Shown: piece after piece, positions 1-8,735 of the stretch
How positions within the stretch are numbered: position 1 is the stretch's first letter
Layout: every line of letters starts with the position of its first letter
Origin: Aquiluna sp. KACHI24
GTDB taxonomy: Bacteria > Actinomycetota > Actinomycetes > Actinomycetales > Microbacteriaceae
DNA length: 64,000 nt
Assembly (NCBI RefSeq): GCF_025997915.1
Contig: NZ_AP026677.1
Coordinates: 620,001 to 684,000, forward strand
Direction: 5' to 3'
The notes under the pieces: model-generated
What the model saw: the letters and a program-made list of their open reading frames with translations, nothing else
What the model was told of the DNA's origin: nothing
Database searches by the model: none
Translations under genes and position numbers: made by a program

Positions 1-651
1 TGACTCAATTCCAATTACCGAGTGGAAGTCGCGCACCATGGTCGGGAAAGGGTGTGGACCGGCTACGGTCCCGAGCAGGTAGTGGGTGTTGTCTACGTTG
101 GCGACCCAGTCACGAAGCGCTTCATTGATGGCATCCTTCAGCGTTCTGGATCCAGTGGTTACAGGTACTACCTGAGCCCCAAGTAGCTTCATACGTGCAA
201 CGTTCAATGCTTGACGCTCGGTGTCAATCTCACCCATGTAAACGACACACTCAAGTCCAAAGAATGCGGCCGCAGTGGCGCTGGCTACGCCGTGCTGACC
301 GGCTCCAGTCTCGGCGATGATGCGCTTTTTACCCATGCGCTTTGCCAATAGGGCTTGCCCCATGACGTTGTTGATTTTGTGGCTACCGGTGTGGTTTAGA
401 TCTTCGCGCTTTAGGAAAACTCGCAAGTCACCGAACTGGGCTGCAAATCGCTTCGCCTCGGTGATTATTGAAGGACGGCCGGTGTAGGTGCGGTGAAGCT
501 CAGCAAGCTCTGCCTTGAAGGATGGGTCTTGCCTAGCTTGGTTGTAGGTTGCTTCGAGTTCATCCAAGGCTGCAATCAATGGCTCTGGAACAAAACGTCC
601 ACCAAACTCACCGAAGTAAGGTCCAACCTGTTCTGAAAGCTTCACGTCCAT
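1..651 (-). CDS. trpB: Tryptophan synthase beta subunit, N-terminal part (cut by window edge)
   Basis: Converts indole plus L-serine to L-tryptophan with PLP, as the beta half of the TrpAB complex. The visible 217 residues start [18 protein letters not shown]. They contain the HTGSHKINN motif with PLP lysine K92 and the AETGAGQHG motif with catalytic glutamate E114. The reading frame runs off the left edge, so roughly the C-terminal 45% of a ~400-residue protein is not seen. The ATG at 651 follows an AGGA Shine-Dalgarno that lies around the trpC stop; a GTG directly upstream (654) is an alternative start. It is the last visible gene of the trp run and lies 9 nt after trpC; trpA presumably follows outside the window. 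Confidence 0.97.
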   Translation of the reverse strand, partial: MDVKLSEQVGPYFGEFGGRFVPEPLIAALDELEATYNQARQDPSFKAELAELHRTYTGRPSIITEAKRFAAQFGDLRVFLKREDLNHTGSHKINNVMGQALLAKRMGKKRIIAETGAGQHGVASATAAAFFGLECVVYMGEIDTERQALNVARMKLLGAQVVPVTTGSRTLKDAINEALRDWVANVDNTHYLLGTVAGPHPFPTMVRDFHSVIGIES

Positions 652-660
652 CACAGAATC

Positions 661-1431
661 CTAAATTGAAATAAACGCCGGAATCAGCGTTTCCGGAGTT
701 CCCGTAACTAAAGCCTCACCAACCAGCGCAACATCTGCACCAGCATTGCGGTAGCGAATCACATCGGCCGCGGTCTTCACCGAGGATTCAGCAACCTTGA
801 TTGCGTCCGGGTGCAGCGCACTAGCCATCTGCTCAAAGAGTCCGATGTCAGTTTTAAAATCAATGAGGTTTCGGGTGTTGATGCCCAGGAGCGTTGCTCC
901 AAAATCGTTAGCGATCGCGATTTCTTCCAGCGCGTGAGTTTCGGTCAGCACCCCAAGGCCAAGCTCATGCGCAAAATCGCTCAACTGCGAATAGCGCTCA
1001 GCGGAGAGCCAGGACAAAATCAAGAGCACGAAGTCCGCGCCAGCCGCTCTTGCCTCCATTACTTGGTATTCAGTAGAAATGAAGTCTTTGCGCAGCAGCG
1101 GGATTGACACCGCCCCAGAAGCCGCCTCGAGATCATTCAGGGAGCCAAGAAAGCCGGTCTCCTCAGTCAAGACTGAGATGGCGTGGGCTCCTGCGTTTTG
1201 ATAGCGAAGCGCCTGCTCCCCCGCGTCGGGAATCTCGGCCAAGCGACCGCGCGATGGCGACGCGCGCTTGATTTCTGCAATTAGCTTGATGTGCTCGGCT
1301 GGTGCCAGAGCAGAGTAAACGTCTATCGGGGTTGAAAGATTCTCGATTTTTCTCTCGAGATCTGAAGTTGAGATTGACTCTTGTCGGCGTTGAGAAGAGA
1401 GCAGCGCTTGTTGAAAGAGTCCGTCAAGCAC
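661..1431 (-). CDS. trpC: Indole-3-glycerol phosphate synthase
   Basis: Closes the ring of CdRP to indole-3-glycerol phosphate in tryptophan synthesis. From the GTG at 1431 it is 256 aa, the usual TrpC length, a TIM barrel. Visible motifs are EIKRASPSRG (53-62, catalytic lysine K55), LLRKDF (112-117), GINTRNL (183-189), AESSV (214-218) and GEALV (238-242). An earlier in-frame start at 1530 would add 33 residues inside the upstream DUF6704 gene and is unlikely. The chosen GTG overlaps the upstream TAG by one base (TAGTG), implying translational coupling. There is no PRAI (TrpF) fusion. Confidence 0.95.
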   Translation of the reverse strand: MLDGLFQQALLSSQRRQESISTSDLERKIENLSTPIDVYSALAPAEHIKLIAEIKRASPSRGRLAEIPDAGEQALRYQNAGAHAISVLTEETGFLGSLNDLEAASGAVSIPLLRKDFISTEYQVMEARAAGADFVLLILSWLSAERYSQLSDFAHELGLGVLTETHALEEIAIANDFGATLLGINTRNLIDFKTDIGLFEQMASALHPDAIKVAESSVKTAADVIRYRNAGADVALVGEALVTGTPETLIPAFISI

Positions 1432-1655
1432 TAGTGGCTCTTGGAGTGCTTTCCGCCAACTCCGTAGCCCATCTTTTTCAAAACGAGACCTGAGACTGCA
1501 CCCAGACCTAGAAGAACTACCGAAGCCCAAACCATTGCTACGTTCTCAAGGAAAAAGAACAGGGTTCCAATGCTGAAGGCGACCAAAATAATGGTGACGC
1601 TGGTCCAAGCTGCTACTGAATTGCCGTGACCTGGGTCCTCAGAACCGTGAGACAT
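1431..1655 (-). CDS. Small membrane protein of the trp operon (DUF6704 / HGxx family)
   Basis: A 74-aa protein with an N-terminal histidine- and glycine-rich HGSEDPGHG stretch followed by a WT pair, then two predicted transmembrane helices (about residues 19-36 and 40-60) and a short basic tail. This matches the DUF6704 family, repeatedly found between trpE and trpC in actinobacteria. The function is unknown. The start at 1655 has GAGG a short distance upstream. The stop overlaps the trpC start by one base, so its expression is tied to tryptophan synthesis. Confidence 0.88.
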   Translation of the reverse strand: MSHGSEDPGHGNSVAAWTSVTIILVAFSIGTLFFFLENVAMVWASVVLLGLGAVSGLVLKKMGYGVGGKHSKSH

Positions 1656-1689
1656 AAATCCTCTTTCCTAACTTGCAAAATCCTAGCAA

Positions 1690-2175
1690 TCAATCGCCCT
1701 GCTCATCCCAGAGGGCGCGGTTGTCTTCAACTACCTGACGCTTCGCGACGCTGCGCGGCGCCGGCCTGAGTGCATTTATGGTCAATAGCACGGCCGCGCC
1801 TAGACCGGTAGTCGCAGCTATCAGGTTGGTCATCGACCGATTGGTGGCGACATCAACATCCCCTGAACCCGCGCCTTGAATACCTGAAATCGACTCGAAA
1901 ATTGCTATCGCTGCAGCGCTGCTTTCAAAGTTTGAGGTTAGGGCCAACAAAGCAAAAATCAACATCGAAATTGCGGCGAGAGAGCTTAGAACTGCAGCAA
2001 AGCGCTGATAGCTGGAGATGAATATAAGAAGCAGCGAAATCCCCGGCAACAGGTTCAGTAGCTGGCTGATCTCGGTTCCGGTCAGTTGCTGCTCGCCGAT
2101 TGACAACCACGCGGTATTGGCGAGAATCCAACTAGCCGCAATCAGTAACAGTGAGATTGGTCTAGCTCTAGTCAT
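1690..2175 (-). CDS. Trp biosynthesis-associated membrane protein
   Basis: A 161-aa protein with about four hydrophobic segments (roughly residues 8-25, 40-56, 60-82 and 118-137) and a polar C-terminal tail. Its position directly after trpE and before DUF6704-trpC matches the actinobacterial Trp-operon conserved membrane protein family (TIGR02234, Trp_oprn_chp). Function is unknown; a role in tryptophan or precursor transport has been guessed from context only. The ATG overlaps the trpE stop by 8 nt (ATGACTAG). Sequence identity within this family is low, so the call rests on topology plus position. Confidence 0.85.
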   Translation of the reverse strand: MTRARPISLLLIAASWILANTAWLSIGEQQLTGTEISQLLNLLPGISLLLIFISSYQRFAAVLSSLAAISMLIFALLALTSNFESSAAAIAIFESISGIQGAGSGDVDVATNRSMTNLIAATTGLGAAVLLTINALRPAPRSVAKRQVVEDNRALWDEQGD

Positions 2176-3646
2176 TTCTCATCGCATTCGCCGCCGCTAC
2201 CGCTCTGAGCACAACCGCTGCCTTCGCCAAAGTTTCGTCATATTCGCTTTGAGGCACGGAGTCCAAGACAATCCCAGCGCCAGCTTGAACTCTGGCAATG
2301 CCATCGCGAACTAGAGCGGTTCTGATAGCGATTGCTAGATCTGCATTGCCAGTGAAGTCGAAATAGCCAACTACGCCGCCAAATAGTCCGCGATCGGCGG
2401 GCTCTAAGTCATGAATGATTTCAAGCGCTCGGGGCTTTGGAGCTCCGGAGAGAGTTCCGGCTGGGAAGGTTGCTCGTAATGCTGAGACTGGTGACTTGCC
2501 TTCCGCCAATTCGCCCTCAACCGTGGATACCAGGTGCATCACGTGCGAGAATCGGTGAATCTGCATGAACTCGCTAACCTGCAAAGTTTCTGGCTTGCAA
2601 ACTTTCAGTAGATCATTTCTCGCCAGATCGACCAGCATCAAGTGTTCGCTTTGCTCTTTGGCATCTGCCAAGAGTTCTTCGCCCAGGGCGTGATCCCTGG
2701 CTGCATCCTGAGATCTCGGGCGAGAACCCGCAATCGGGTGGGTGATTGCTCTGCGATCAGAAACCTTTACCAGCGCCTCGGGCGATGACCCAACAATCGC
2801 GAAGGATCCAGCGTCATCTTCCCAGCGGGTGAAATACATGTAGGGGCTTGGGTTGATGGCGCGCATCGCTCGATAGACATCCAGTGCATCTGCCTCAAGC
2901 TCCTGATCAAAGCGCTGCGAGATTACGACCTGGAAAACATCACCGAGGCGAACATGGTGCTTGGCATTGTCAATTTGATTCAGAAATTCTTGGTGCGAGG
3001 TGCGCTTTGAAAACTTGGGTTCGGGCCAGTTTGGTTCTGACACCTGGGCGAGTGTCGGTTCCTTAATTTGAGTAACCAGGTTCTCAATCTTGGAGACAGC
3101 CGAACGGTACTGATCCTCTAATGAGCTGTCAGAAACAAAAATCACGCTCACAACCAGCAGCTCAGAGGTTTTGTGGTCCATCACAATCAACTCAGAGAAC
3201 TGATTGAAGCCAATCAGCGGCACCTGGTAGTCAGAAACCTTTGGCTCAGGGAGCTGTTCCAACAGGTTTACCGCACGCCAAGAAACAAAGCCAACCAGTC
3301 CGCTGGTGAGCGGAACATCGCTTGGGGCTGACTTCCAAGCGCTCTGCAACTGCTCCAATGCATCCAGTGGCGATTCGGATAGTTCGCCGCTTGGCAACGG
3401 GTTCGGGCCGCGGAAAACTGCCTTTTCACCCTCGGTTATCAATTGACCCCGAGACTCAACCCCGATAAACGAATACCTACCCCAGACGCCCTGTTCAGCC
3501 GATTCCAATAAGAAGGTGTTCGGTCTATCGCCACAGAGCTTTTGGTAAAGCCCAAGCGCCGTCTCACTGGAGGCAAAGAGGCGCTTGGTAACTGGAATTA
3601 CGTTGTAGGAGCGGGATAGCTCGAGGACTTCTTCAAAGCTAAGCAT
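2168..3646 (-). CDS. trpE: Anthranilate synthase component I
   Basis: Makes anthranilate from chorismate, with amination supplied by a TrpG subunit not in this window. From the ATG at 3646 it is 492 aa. An LLES motif (46-49) is the tryptophan feedback-binding site, which supports TrpE over PabB. The chorismate-binding domain shows HPIAGSRPR, FPAGTLSGAPK and QAGAGIV. The start at 3646 has GAGGAG five bases upstream and overlaps the hisI stop by 8 nt; a further-upstream start at 3676 lacks such a signal. No leader peptide or attenuator fits upstream because hisI is immediately adjacent, so control must come from elsewhere. Confidence 0.96.
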   Translation of the reverse strand: MLSFEEVLELSRSYNVIPVTKRLFASSETALGLYQKLCGDRPNTFLLESAEQGVWGRYSFIGVESRGQLITEGEKAVFRGPNPLPSGELSESPLDALEQLQSAWKSAPSDVPLTSGLVGFVSWRAVNLLEQLPEPKVSDYQVPLIGFNQFSELIVMDHKTSELLVVSVIFVSDSSLEDQYRSAVSKIENLVTQIKEPTLAQVSEPNWPEPKFSKRTSHQEFLNQIDNAKHHVRLGDVFQVVISQRFDQELEADALDVYRAMRAINPSPYMYFTRWEDDAGSFAIVGSSPEALVKVSDRRAITHPIAGSRPRSQDAARDHALGEELLADAKEQSEHLMLVDLARNDLLKVCKPETLQVSEFMQIHRFSHVMHLVSTVEGELAEGKSPVSALRATFPAGTLSGAPKPRALEIIHDLEPADRGLFGGVVGYFDFTGNADLAIAIRTALVRDGIARVQAGAGIVLDSVPQSEYDETLAKAAVVLRAVAAANAMRND

Positions 3647-3965
3647 CGGGCTCCTCGAAACAGGTTTCGGTGCCATTGTGGCAGGCAGGTCCGACCGGGA
3701 TCACCTTGGCCAAGATCGCATCTGCGTCGCAATCAAGAGAAAACTCTTGAATTTCGAGGTAGTTTCCGCTGGTTTCACCCTTTAGCCACCGAGAGTTTCG
3801 GGATCTGGAGAAGAAAACCAATTTGCCCAAGGTAATTGACTCTGACAAGGTGCTTTCGTTGGTCCAGCCCAACATCAAAACCTTCCCCGTGTTGGCATCT
3901 TGCACAATCACAGGCGCAAGACCGGCCGCATCAAATCGAACTTGATCAACACTCAGAGACCTCAT
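3639..3965 (-). CDS. hisI: Phosphoribosyl-AMP cyclohydrolase
   Basis: Third step of histidine synthesis: opens the purine ring of PR-AMP to give ProFAR. It is a 108-aa monofunctional HisI, without HisE fusion. Visible motifs are W60 followed by LKGETSG (61-67), DCDADA (78-83) and CHNGTETC (95-102). Cys79, Cys95 and Cys102 are the expected zinc ligands and the DCDADA aspartates the magnesium ligands. It starts in an ATGA overlap with hisF and ends in an 8-nt overlap with trpE, so histidine and tryptophan genes are translationally linked here. Confidence 0.97.
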   Translation of the reverse strand: MRSLSVDQVRFDAAGLAPVIVQDANTGKVLMLGWTNESTLSESITLGKLVFFSRSRNSRWLKGETSGNYLEIQEFSLDCDADAILAKVIPVGPACHNGTETCFEEPDA

Positions 3966-4717
3966 CGGACCTCGATTCCCGCAGCCTTGAGAGAGGACTT
4001 TACCTCAGCTATTGAAATTGAGCGCTCATGGAAAACACTTGCCGCCAATAGGGCATCTGCACCCGCCAAAGCTGCCTCAACGAAGTGCTCTACCTTCCCA
4101 GCTCCGCCCGAGGCGATGATGGGGACCTGAGAAATCTCTCTAATTTTCTGAATTAGTTCGATATCAAATCCATCACGCGTGCCATCAGCATCAATGCTGT
4201 TGATCAGCAGCTCTCCGGCCCCGCGATCTTGGACTTCCCGGACCCAATCCATGGCGTCAAGTGCGGTGAGCTCTCTGCCGCCGTTAGATGTAACGCCAAA
4301 GCCTGATTTGGTAGCTGCCCTTTTGAGATCAAGTGAAATTACCAACACCTGAGCGCCGTGCTCAGCAGCAATCTCGTTCAGCAGTTGCGGTCTGCGAATG
4401 CCGGCAGAACCAACCGACACCTTGTCCGCACCTGATTTCAAAAGATTGGAGACATCATCAACGGTTCTGATGCCACCACCAACGGTGAGGGGGATAAAGA
4501 TCTGCTCGGCACACTTGGTCACCATTTCCAACATGGTGCCGCGGTTCTCATTGGTCGCCGCTACATCCAAGAAGGTGACTTCGTCAGCACCCTGCAGGTA
4601 GTAGTTCGATGCTAATTCGACCGGGTCACCGGAATCGCGCAGGTTCTCAAAGCGCACACCCTTGACCACGCGCCCATCAGCAACATCCAGACAGGGAATA
4701 ACTCGAATCGCTGGCAC
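3962..4717 (-). CDS. hisF: Imidazole glycerol phosphate synthase, cyclase subunit
   Basis: Uses ammonia from HisH to convert PRFAR to imidazole glycerol phosphate and AICAR. It is 251 aa, a standard TIM-barrel HisF. Catalytic aspartates are visible as D11 (IPCLDV) and D130 (VISLDL), with GGGIR near 80-84. The GTG start at 4717 follows the hisG TAA with no gap. HisH and HisA are not in this window, so the his genes are split across the chromosome. Confidence 0.97.
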   Translation of the reverse strand: MPAIRVIPCLDVADGRVVKGVRFENLRDSGDPVELASNYYLQGADEVTFLDVAATNENRGTMLEMVTKCAEQIFIPLTVGGGIRTVDDVSNLLKSGADKVSVGSAGIRRPQLLNEIAAEHGAQVLVISLDLKRAATKSGFGVTSNGGRELTALDAMDWVREVQDRGAGELLINSIDADGTRDGFDIELIQKIREISQVPIIASGGAGKVEHFVEAALAGADALLAASVFHERSISIAEVKSSLKAAGIEVR

Positions 4718-5560
4718 TTAGATCCTTGCGGCGTGTATTGCGCTCACCAAAATCGCGCGCGCACCGAGTTCGTACAGCTGATCCATAACCTGGTTGGTTT
4801 GTGAAGATTTCACTAGTGCACGTACTGCAACCCAGTCATCATCTGCTAAGGGCGAGATGGTTGGTGACTCGATGCCTGGAGTGATCGCAGTTGCTTGGGC
4901 AACCAAATCTTTCGGGCAGTCGTAATCAAAAATCACGTATTCGCGAGCCACGATCACGCCCTGAATTCTTCGAAGTAGCTTCTCGGTTTCACTGGATTTT
5001 CCCGGTGCAGCAATCAGGCGGGCTGTAGAGGAGAGAATCACCGGGCCAAAGATGCTCAACCCAGCCTTGCGCAGGGTGTTACCGGTTGACACCACGTCGG
5101 CGACCGCGTCTGCGACACCGAGTCGAACGGCAGATTCCACTGCCCCATCGAGCTTAACGATCTGAGCGGTCACTCCCTCTGCCGCGAGGTAGTTCTCGAT
5201 CAGCTTCGGATACGCAGTCGCTAGGCGCTTTCCCTGCAAATCCCTAACTGAAGAAAATCTCGAATCCACCGGTGCGGCAAATCGGAAGGTAGACCCGCCA
5301 AAGCCCAGGTCGGCAACCTCCTCCGCTTTCGATTCAGAATCCCGCAGCAAATCAAGGCCGGTCAAACCCGCGTCCAGGGAACCTTCACCCACGTAGGTGG
5401 CGATGTCTCTTGGTCTTAGGTAGAAGAACTCGATCTGGTTCTGGTCGTCCACGATGTGCAGCTCTTGAGTGTCGCGGCGAGTGGCATAACCTGCCTCACG
5501 AAGCATGGAAATAGCCGACTCGGAGAGAATCCCCTTATTTGGAACTGCAACCCTCAACAT
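4718..5560 (-). CDS. hisG: ATP phosphoribosyltransferase (long form)
   Basis: First, feedback-regulated step of histidine synthesis: condenses ATP and PRPP. At 280 aa it is the long HisG type with a C-terminal ACT-like regulatory domain (about residues 205-280), so no HisZ is needed. The N-terminus [10 protein letters not shown] and the segment DAVADVVSTGNTLRKAGL (PRPP binding) are typical. The ATG at 5560 overlaps the hisE stop by one base (TGATG); a TTG one codon upstream is less likely. Confidence 0.96.
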   Translation of the reverse strand: MLRVAVPNKGILSESAISMLREAGYATRRDTQELHIVDDQNQIEFFYLRPRDIATYVGEGSLDAGLTGLDLLRDSESKAEEVADLGFGGSTFRFAAPVDSRFSSVRDLQGKRLATAYPKLIENYLAAEGVTAQIVKLDGAVESAVRLGVADAVADVVSTGNTLRKAGLSIFGPVILSSTARLIAAPGKSSETEKLLRRIQGVIVAREYVIFDYDCPKDLVAQATAITPGIESPTISPLADDDWVAVRALVKSSQTNQVMDQLYELGARAILVSAIHAARI

Positions 5561-5823
5561 CAAAGCTTCTCCTCAACCATGCTCATGGGAACCCCGCGCG
5601 CTATCAAAATCAGCTGCAGGTGATAAATCAGTTGGGAAACCTCGAGCGCCAGCTGCTCGTCAGATTCGTGCTCGGCAGCCATCCAGACTTCAGCTGCCTC
5701 TTCCACAACCTTCTTACCGATCGCATGCACACCAAGCTCAAGTAATTCTGAGGTGCGGGAGCCGATTGGTCGCTCGGCGGCTTTAGATAAAAGCTCACCG
5801 TATAGCTGTTCGAAGGATTTCAT
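5560..5823 (-). CDS. hisE: Phosphoribosyl-ATP pyrophosphatase
   Basis: Second step of histidine synthesis: hydrolyses PR-ATP to PR-AMP and pyrophosphate. It is 87 aa, an all-alpha MazG-like fold. The motif [10 protein letters not shown] (about 37-46) carries metal-binding glutamates, and [13 protein letters not shown] carries the second acidic patch. It is a separate gene from hisI, as usual in actinobacteria, and opens the hisE-hisG-hisF-hisI cluster 10 nt after rpe. Confidence 0.95.
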   Translation of the reverse strand: MKSFEQLYGELLSKAAERPIGSRTSELLELGVHAIGKKVVEEAAEVWMAAEHESDEQLALEVSQLIYHLQLILIARGVPMSMVEEKL

Positions 5824-5833
5824 GCAGCTAAGG

Positions 5834-6493
5834 TTACCCGCGGACCGCTTGCTCAGCCAAAGTTCTTAGCAAGTCGATCTGGCGGTTGCGATCTACTGCT
5901 TTGAATACCGAGGACCCGGCAACGAATGTGTCTGCGCCCGCCTTAGCGAGGGTTTGAATGTTTTCCTCGGTGACTCCCCCATCAACCTGAATCGCGATAT
6001 CTAGACCCAAAGACCAACTTAGCGACCTGGCCTGGGTCACTTTGGCGACTGTGGATTCAATTAGCTTCTGACCACCGAACCCAGGTTCCACGGTCATGAT
6101 CAAGACCATGTCTACAGCCGAGACAATCTCGTTGATTTCGGACACCGGCGTATTCGGTTTGATTGCAACTGCAGCCTTCGCGCCTACCAACTTGATTCTT
6201 TTGGCGAGTTCAACCGGATTGCTCGAAGCCTCCAGGTGAAAAGTCACCGACGCAACTCCGAGCTCTGCGTAACCGGGGCCGTGCCTATCAACATCACTGA
6301 TCATCAGGTGGACATCCAGGTCACGCTTGGTAACTCGCTGCAGACTCTCAACCATTTGCGGTCCAAAGGTCAAATTGGGAACAAAGTGATTGTCCATGAC
6401 ATCGACGTGGAAGGCATCCGCGTGCAAGATGCTCTCTAGCTCTGACTCCAAGTTGACGAAGTCTGCACTAAGAATCGATGGGTGAATGTGCAT
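5834..6493 (-). CDS. rpe: Ribulose-phosphate 3-epimerase
   Basis: Interconverts ribulose-5-phosphate and xylulose-5-phosphate in the pentose phosphate pathway, supplying ribose for PRPP, which the neighbouring his, trp and pyr genes use. It is 219 aa. The segment [17 protein letters not shown] (29-45) provides metal ligands H29 and D31, and IQVDGGV near 170 provides the catalytic aspartate. The ATG at 6493 has only a weak Shine-Dalgarno. It lies between rsmB (9 nt gap) and hisE. Confidence 0.96.
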   Translation of the reverse strand: MHIHPSILSADFVNLESELESILHADAFHVDVMDNHFVPNLTFGPQMVESLQRVTKRDLDVHLMISDVDRHGPGYAELGVASVTFHLEASSNPVELAKRIKLVGAKAAVAIKPNTPVSEINEIVSAVDMVLIMTVEPGFGGQKLIESTVAKVTQARSLSWSLGLDIAIQVDGGVTEENIQTLAKAGADTFVAGSSVFKAVDRNRQIDLLRTLAEQAVRG

Positions 6494-6502
6494 GTTTAGA
6501 GC

Positions 6503-7819
6503 CTATTGCTTTCTCAAAATCGCCATGAACATCGCATCGGTGCCATGTTGGTGTGTCCAGAGCTGAACGGTCTTTCGACTTTCATTAAGCTTCAGCGAGG
6601 GTGATACGCGGGAAAGAACTTCGTTGGCGTTTACCAGCTCTAAATTCTTATGGCGATCCAGGACTGATTTGATCTGAGCGTTTGTCTCTTGAATCAGCGG
6701 TGAGCAGGTGGAGTAAAGCAGGTAGCCTCCGGGGAGCAAAGATTCCACCGCTGCATCGAGAAGTTCAGCCTGAGTTTTCACAAGACCGGGTAGCTGCTCT
6801 GGCTTTTTGCGCCATCTAGACTCCGGCTTTCTTCGAACAGATCCGAGTCCAGAGCAAGGAGCATCCAGCAGCACGGCGTCATAGTGATTCTTTTTGGCCT
6901 CTTGTCCATATGCCACTATCACCTCTCCCGGCCCCGCGGGGTCAAGGGCATCCCGCACCAAATCAGCTCGTTGTGGGTTGGGTTCTAGGCAATCTAGGGA
7001 GCCACCGTGATCTCTAATACCCGCTTGCAAGACCGCTGATTTCCCACCGGGGCCGGAGCACATATCCAACCAGTTTCCCGCTCGATTGCCGACCTCAAGT
7101 AGTGTCAGTGCGACAAGTTGCGAACCTTGATCCTGCACTCTAACGCCGGGAAAACTTAGCAGCGGTTCCGGATTACCCTTCGCAATAAACCCAATCGGAG
7201 ATGCTTCTCCAGCCTCCAGTTCGAGTTTGGTTAGGTACTCTCTTGCCTCCTCGGTCAAAGCCGCAAGATTTACAAGAGGTGTTTGGTTGTTGGCGTCCAG
7301 TAAGTTCTCAAGTTCCTCACCGCGGCCGTCAAGCTCGAGGGCAGTCTTCAGTGCTGTCACAACCCAGGTTGGATGAGAGTGCTTGATAGCCAACAGTTCG
7401 TTGCCACTTTTGCCAGTCAACACCTTGGCAAGCAAAGCTTCAAATCCCGCGCGATCAGCATTTCTCAGCACCGCGTTTGCGAGGCCGGAGGCATTTTTCT
7501 CAAACTTCTTAACCAGCTCAACGCTCTCGTGAATCGCTGCGTGGGAGGGGACTCGCATGCGAAACAGCTGATGAAGTCCAAGTTGAAGCACCAACCTAAG
7601 TTTGCTGCTGAGAACCTTCCCCTGGGTGAAAGAATCGATGAACGCATCGTATTGAGAGCGCCAGCGCAAAGTCCCATAGCTCAACTCCTGAATTAGCCCT
7701 CTGTCGGCATCGGTGAGGTCAACTTTTCCCAGAACTTTGGGCAGCAAAAGGTTGATGTAGCCATCTGACTGTTCGACTCGCACCAGAAGATCGAGTGCTA
7801 TTTCACGCGGGTTAGTCAA
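6503..7819 (-). CDS. rsmB: 16S rRNA (cytosine-967-C5) methyltransferase, RsmB/Sun family
   Basis: SAM-dependent RNA m5C methyltransferase of 438 aa. It has an N-terminal NusB-like RNA-binding domain (about 1-130) and a C-terminal Rossmann domain. Motif I is LDMCSGPGGKS (251-261), motif IV holds C322 in DAPCSG, and motif VI holds the likely nucleophile C372 in STCS. The start is TTG at 7819, overlapping the fmt stop by 8 nt (TTGACTAA), with GAGG six bases upstream. The fmt-rsmB pairing is common in bacteria. Confidence 0.94.
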   Translation of the reverse strand: MTNPREIALDLLVRVEQSDGYINLLLPKVLGKVDLTDADRGLIQELSYGTLRWRSQYDAFIDSFTQGKVLSSKLRLVLQLGLHQLFRMRVPSHAAIHESVELVKKFEKNASGLANAVLRNADRAGFEALLAKVLTGKSGNELLAIKHSHPTWVVTALKTALELDGRGEELENLLDANNQTPLVNLAALTEEAREYLTKLELEAGEASPIGFIAKGNPEPLLSFPGVRVQDQGSQLVALTLLEVGNRAGNWLDMCSGPGGKSAVLQAGIRDHGGSLDCLEPNPQRADLVRDALDPAGPGEVIVAYGQEAKKNHYDAVLLDAPCSGLGSVRRKPESRWRKKPEQLPGLVKTQAELLDAAVESLLPGGYLLYSTCSPLIQETNAQIKSVLDRHKNLELVNANEVLSRVSPSLKLNESRKTVQLWTHQHGTDAMFMAILRKQ

Positions 7820-8729
7820 GGATTACCTCTTTGTTTAGCCCCCTGAACCAATCCCCCGCCGACATTTCCTTTTTCCCAGCCGGTTGCACTGTGATGAGTT
7901 CAACTCGAGTGCCACCACCGCATTCGAGCACGATCCGACCAGTTCCCATTGAAACTCGACCGGGCTCGGGACTTACCCCATCCAATTCAGCCCAGTTCGT
8001 AGAACCTAGAGATTTTGCGCGCAGCACTCTAAACGGCTCATTGCCCAAGGTGGCCCAAGCAACTGGCTCTGGATTTAGAGCCATCACCTTAGCCGCTACC
8101 AAATCTGCACTTTGTTTTAGGTCTAACCGAGCGTTATCACGAGAGAGTTTGGGGGCAAGACTCGCTGCGCCACGTTGCGTCGAAGCCTGAGGCCTCTTCG
8201 CGAGAGACTCGAGGATGAGGTCAATTCCTTTGTCGGTGAATGTGGCCAGGTGCTCACCATAGGTTTTGTCTGGGTCGATTTCCATGGCTAACTGGGCGAT
8301 GATAGGCCCGGTGTCCAGTCCTTCTTCGAGTTCAAACAGAGAGATTCCCGCTCCGTCTCCAAGGTTCATCATCGAGTACTGCAACGGAGCGGCCCCGCGC
8401 CAGGCAGGGAGCAAACTGAAGTGCAGATTCCACCAAGACATGGCACTCAGAGCGGACTTTGGGATTAGAGCACCGAACGCAATCACTATCCCTAGGTCTG
8501 CCTGAGTTTTGGAAATTTCCTGAACGATTTCAGGGCTTAGCCGATTGCACTTGATGGTTTTCAGACCCAAATCATCGGCCGCCTGAGCTACTGGCGAAGG
8601 GGTAATTACCCGCTTGCGTCCAACCGGTGCATCCTCTCGGGTTACCACAAGAGCAACCTCGTGCACAGCGCACAGTCTTCGTAGTGCGACAGCGGCTATT
8701 TCGGGGGTTCCGGCAAAGATCAGTTTCAT
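7812..8729 (-). CDS. fmt: Methionyl-tRNA formyltransferase
   Basis: Formylates Met-tRNA(fMet) with 10-formyl-THF for translation initiation. It is 305 aa. The catalytic triad is N101, H103 (LHFSLLP) and D139 (EGLDTGP), and RGAAPLQ follows the active-site loop. The C-terminal OB-like domain (about 205-305) binds tRNA. The ATG at 8729 is 6 nt from the priA stop, within the tight metK-priA-fmt-rsmB run. Confidence 0.97.
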   Translation of the reverse strand: MKLIFAGTPEIAAVALRRLCAVHEVALVVTREDAPVGRKRVITPSPVAQAADDLGLKTIKCNRLSPEIVQEISKTQADLGIVIAFGALIPKSALSAMSWWNLHFSLLPAWRGAAPLQYSMMNLGDGAGISLFELEEGLDTGPIIAQLAMEIDPDKTYGEHLATFTDKGIDLILESLAKRPQASTQRGAASLAPKLSRDNARLDLKQSADLVAAKVMALNPEPVAWATLGNEPFRVLRAKSLGSTNWAELDGVSPEPGRVSMGTGRIVLECGGGTRVELITVQPAGKKEMSAGDWFRGLNKEVILD

Positions 8730-8735
8730 GGCTTC

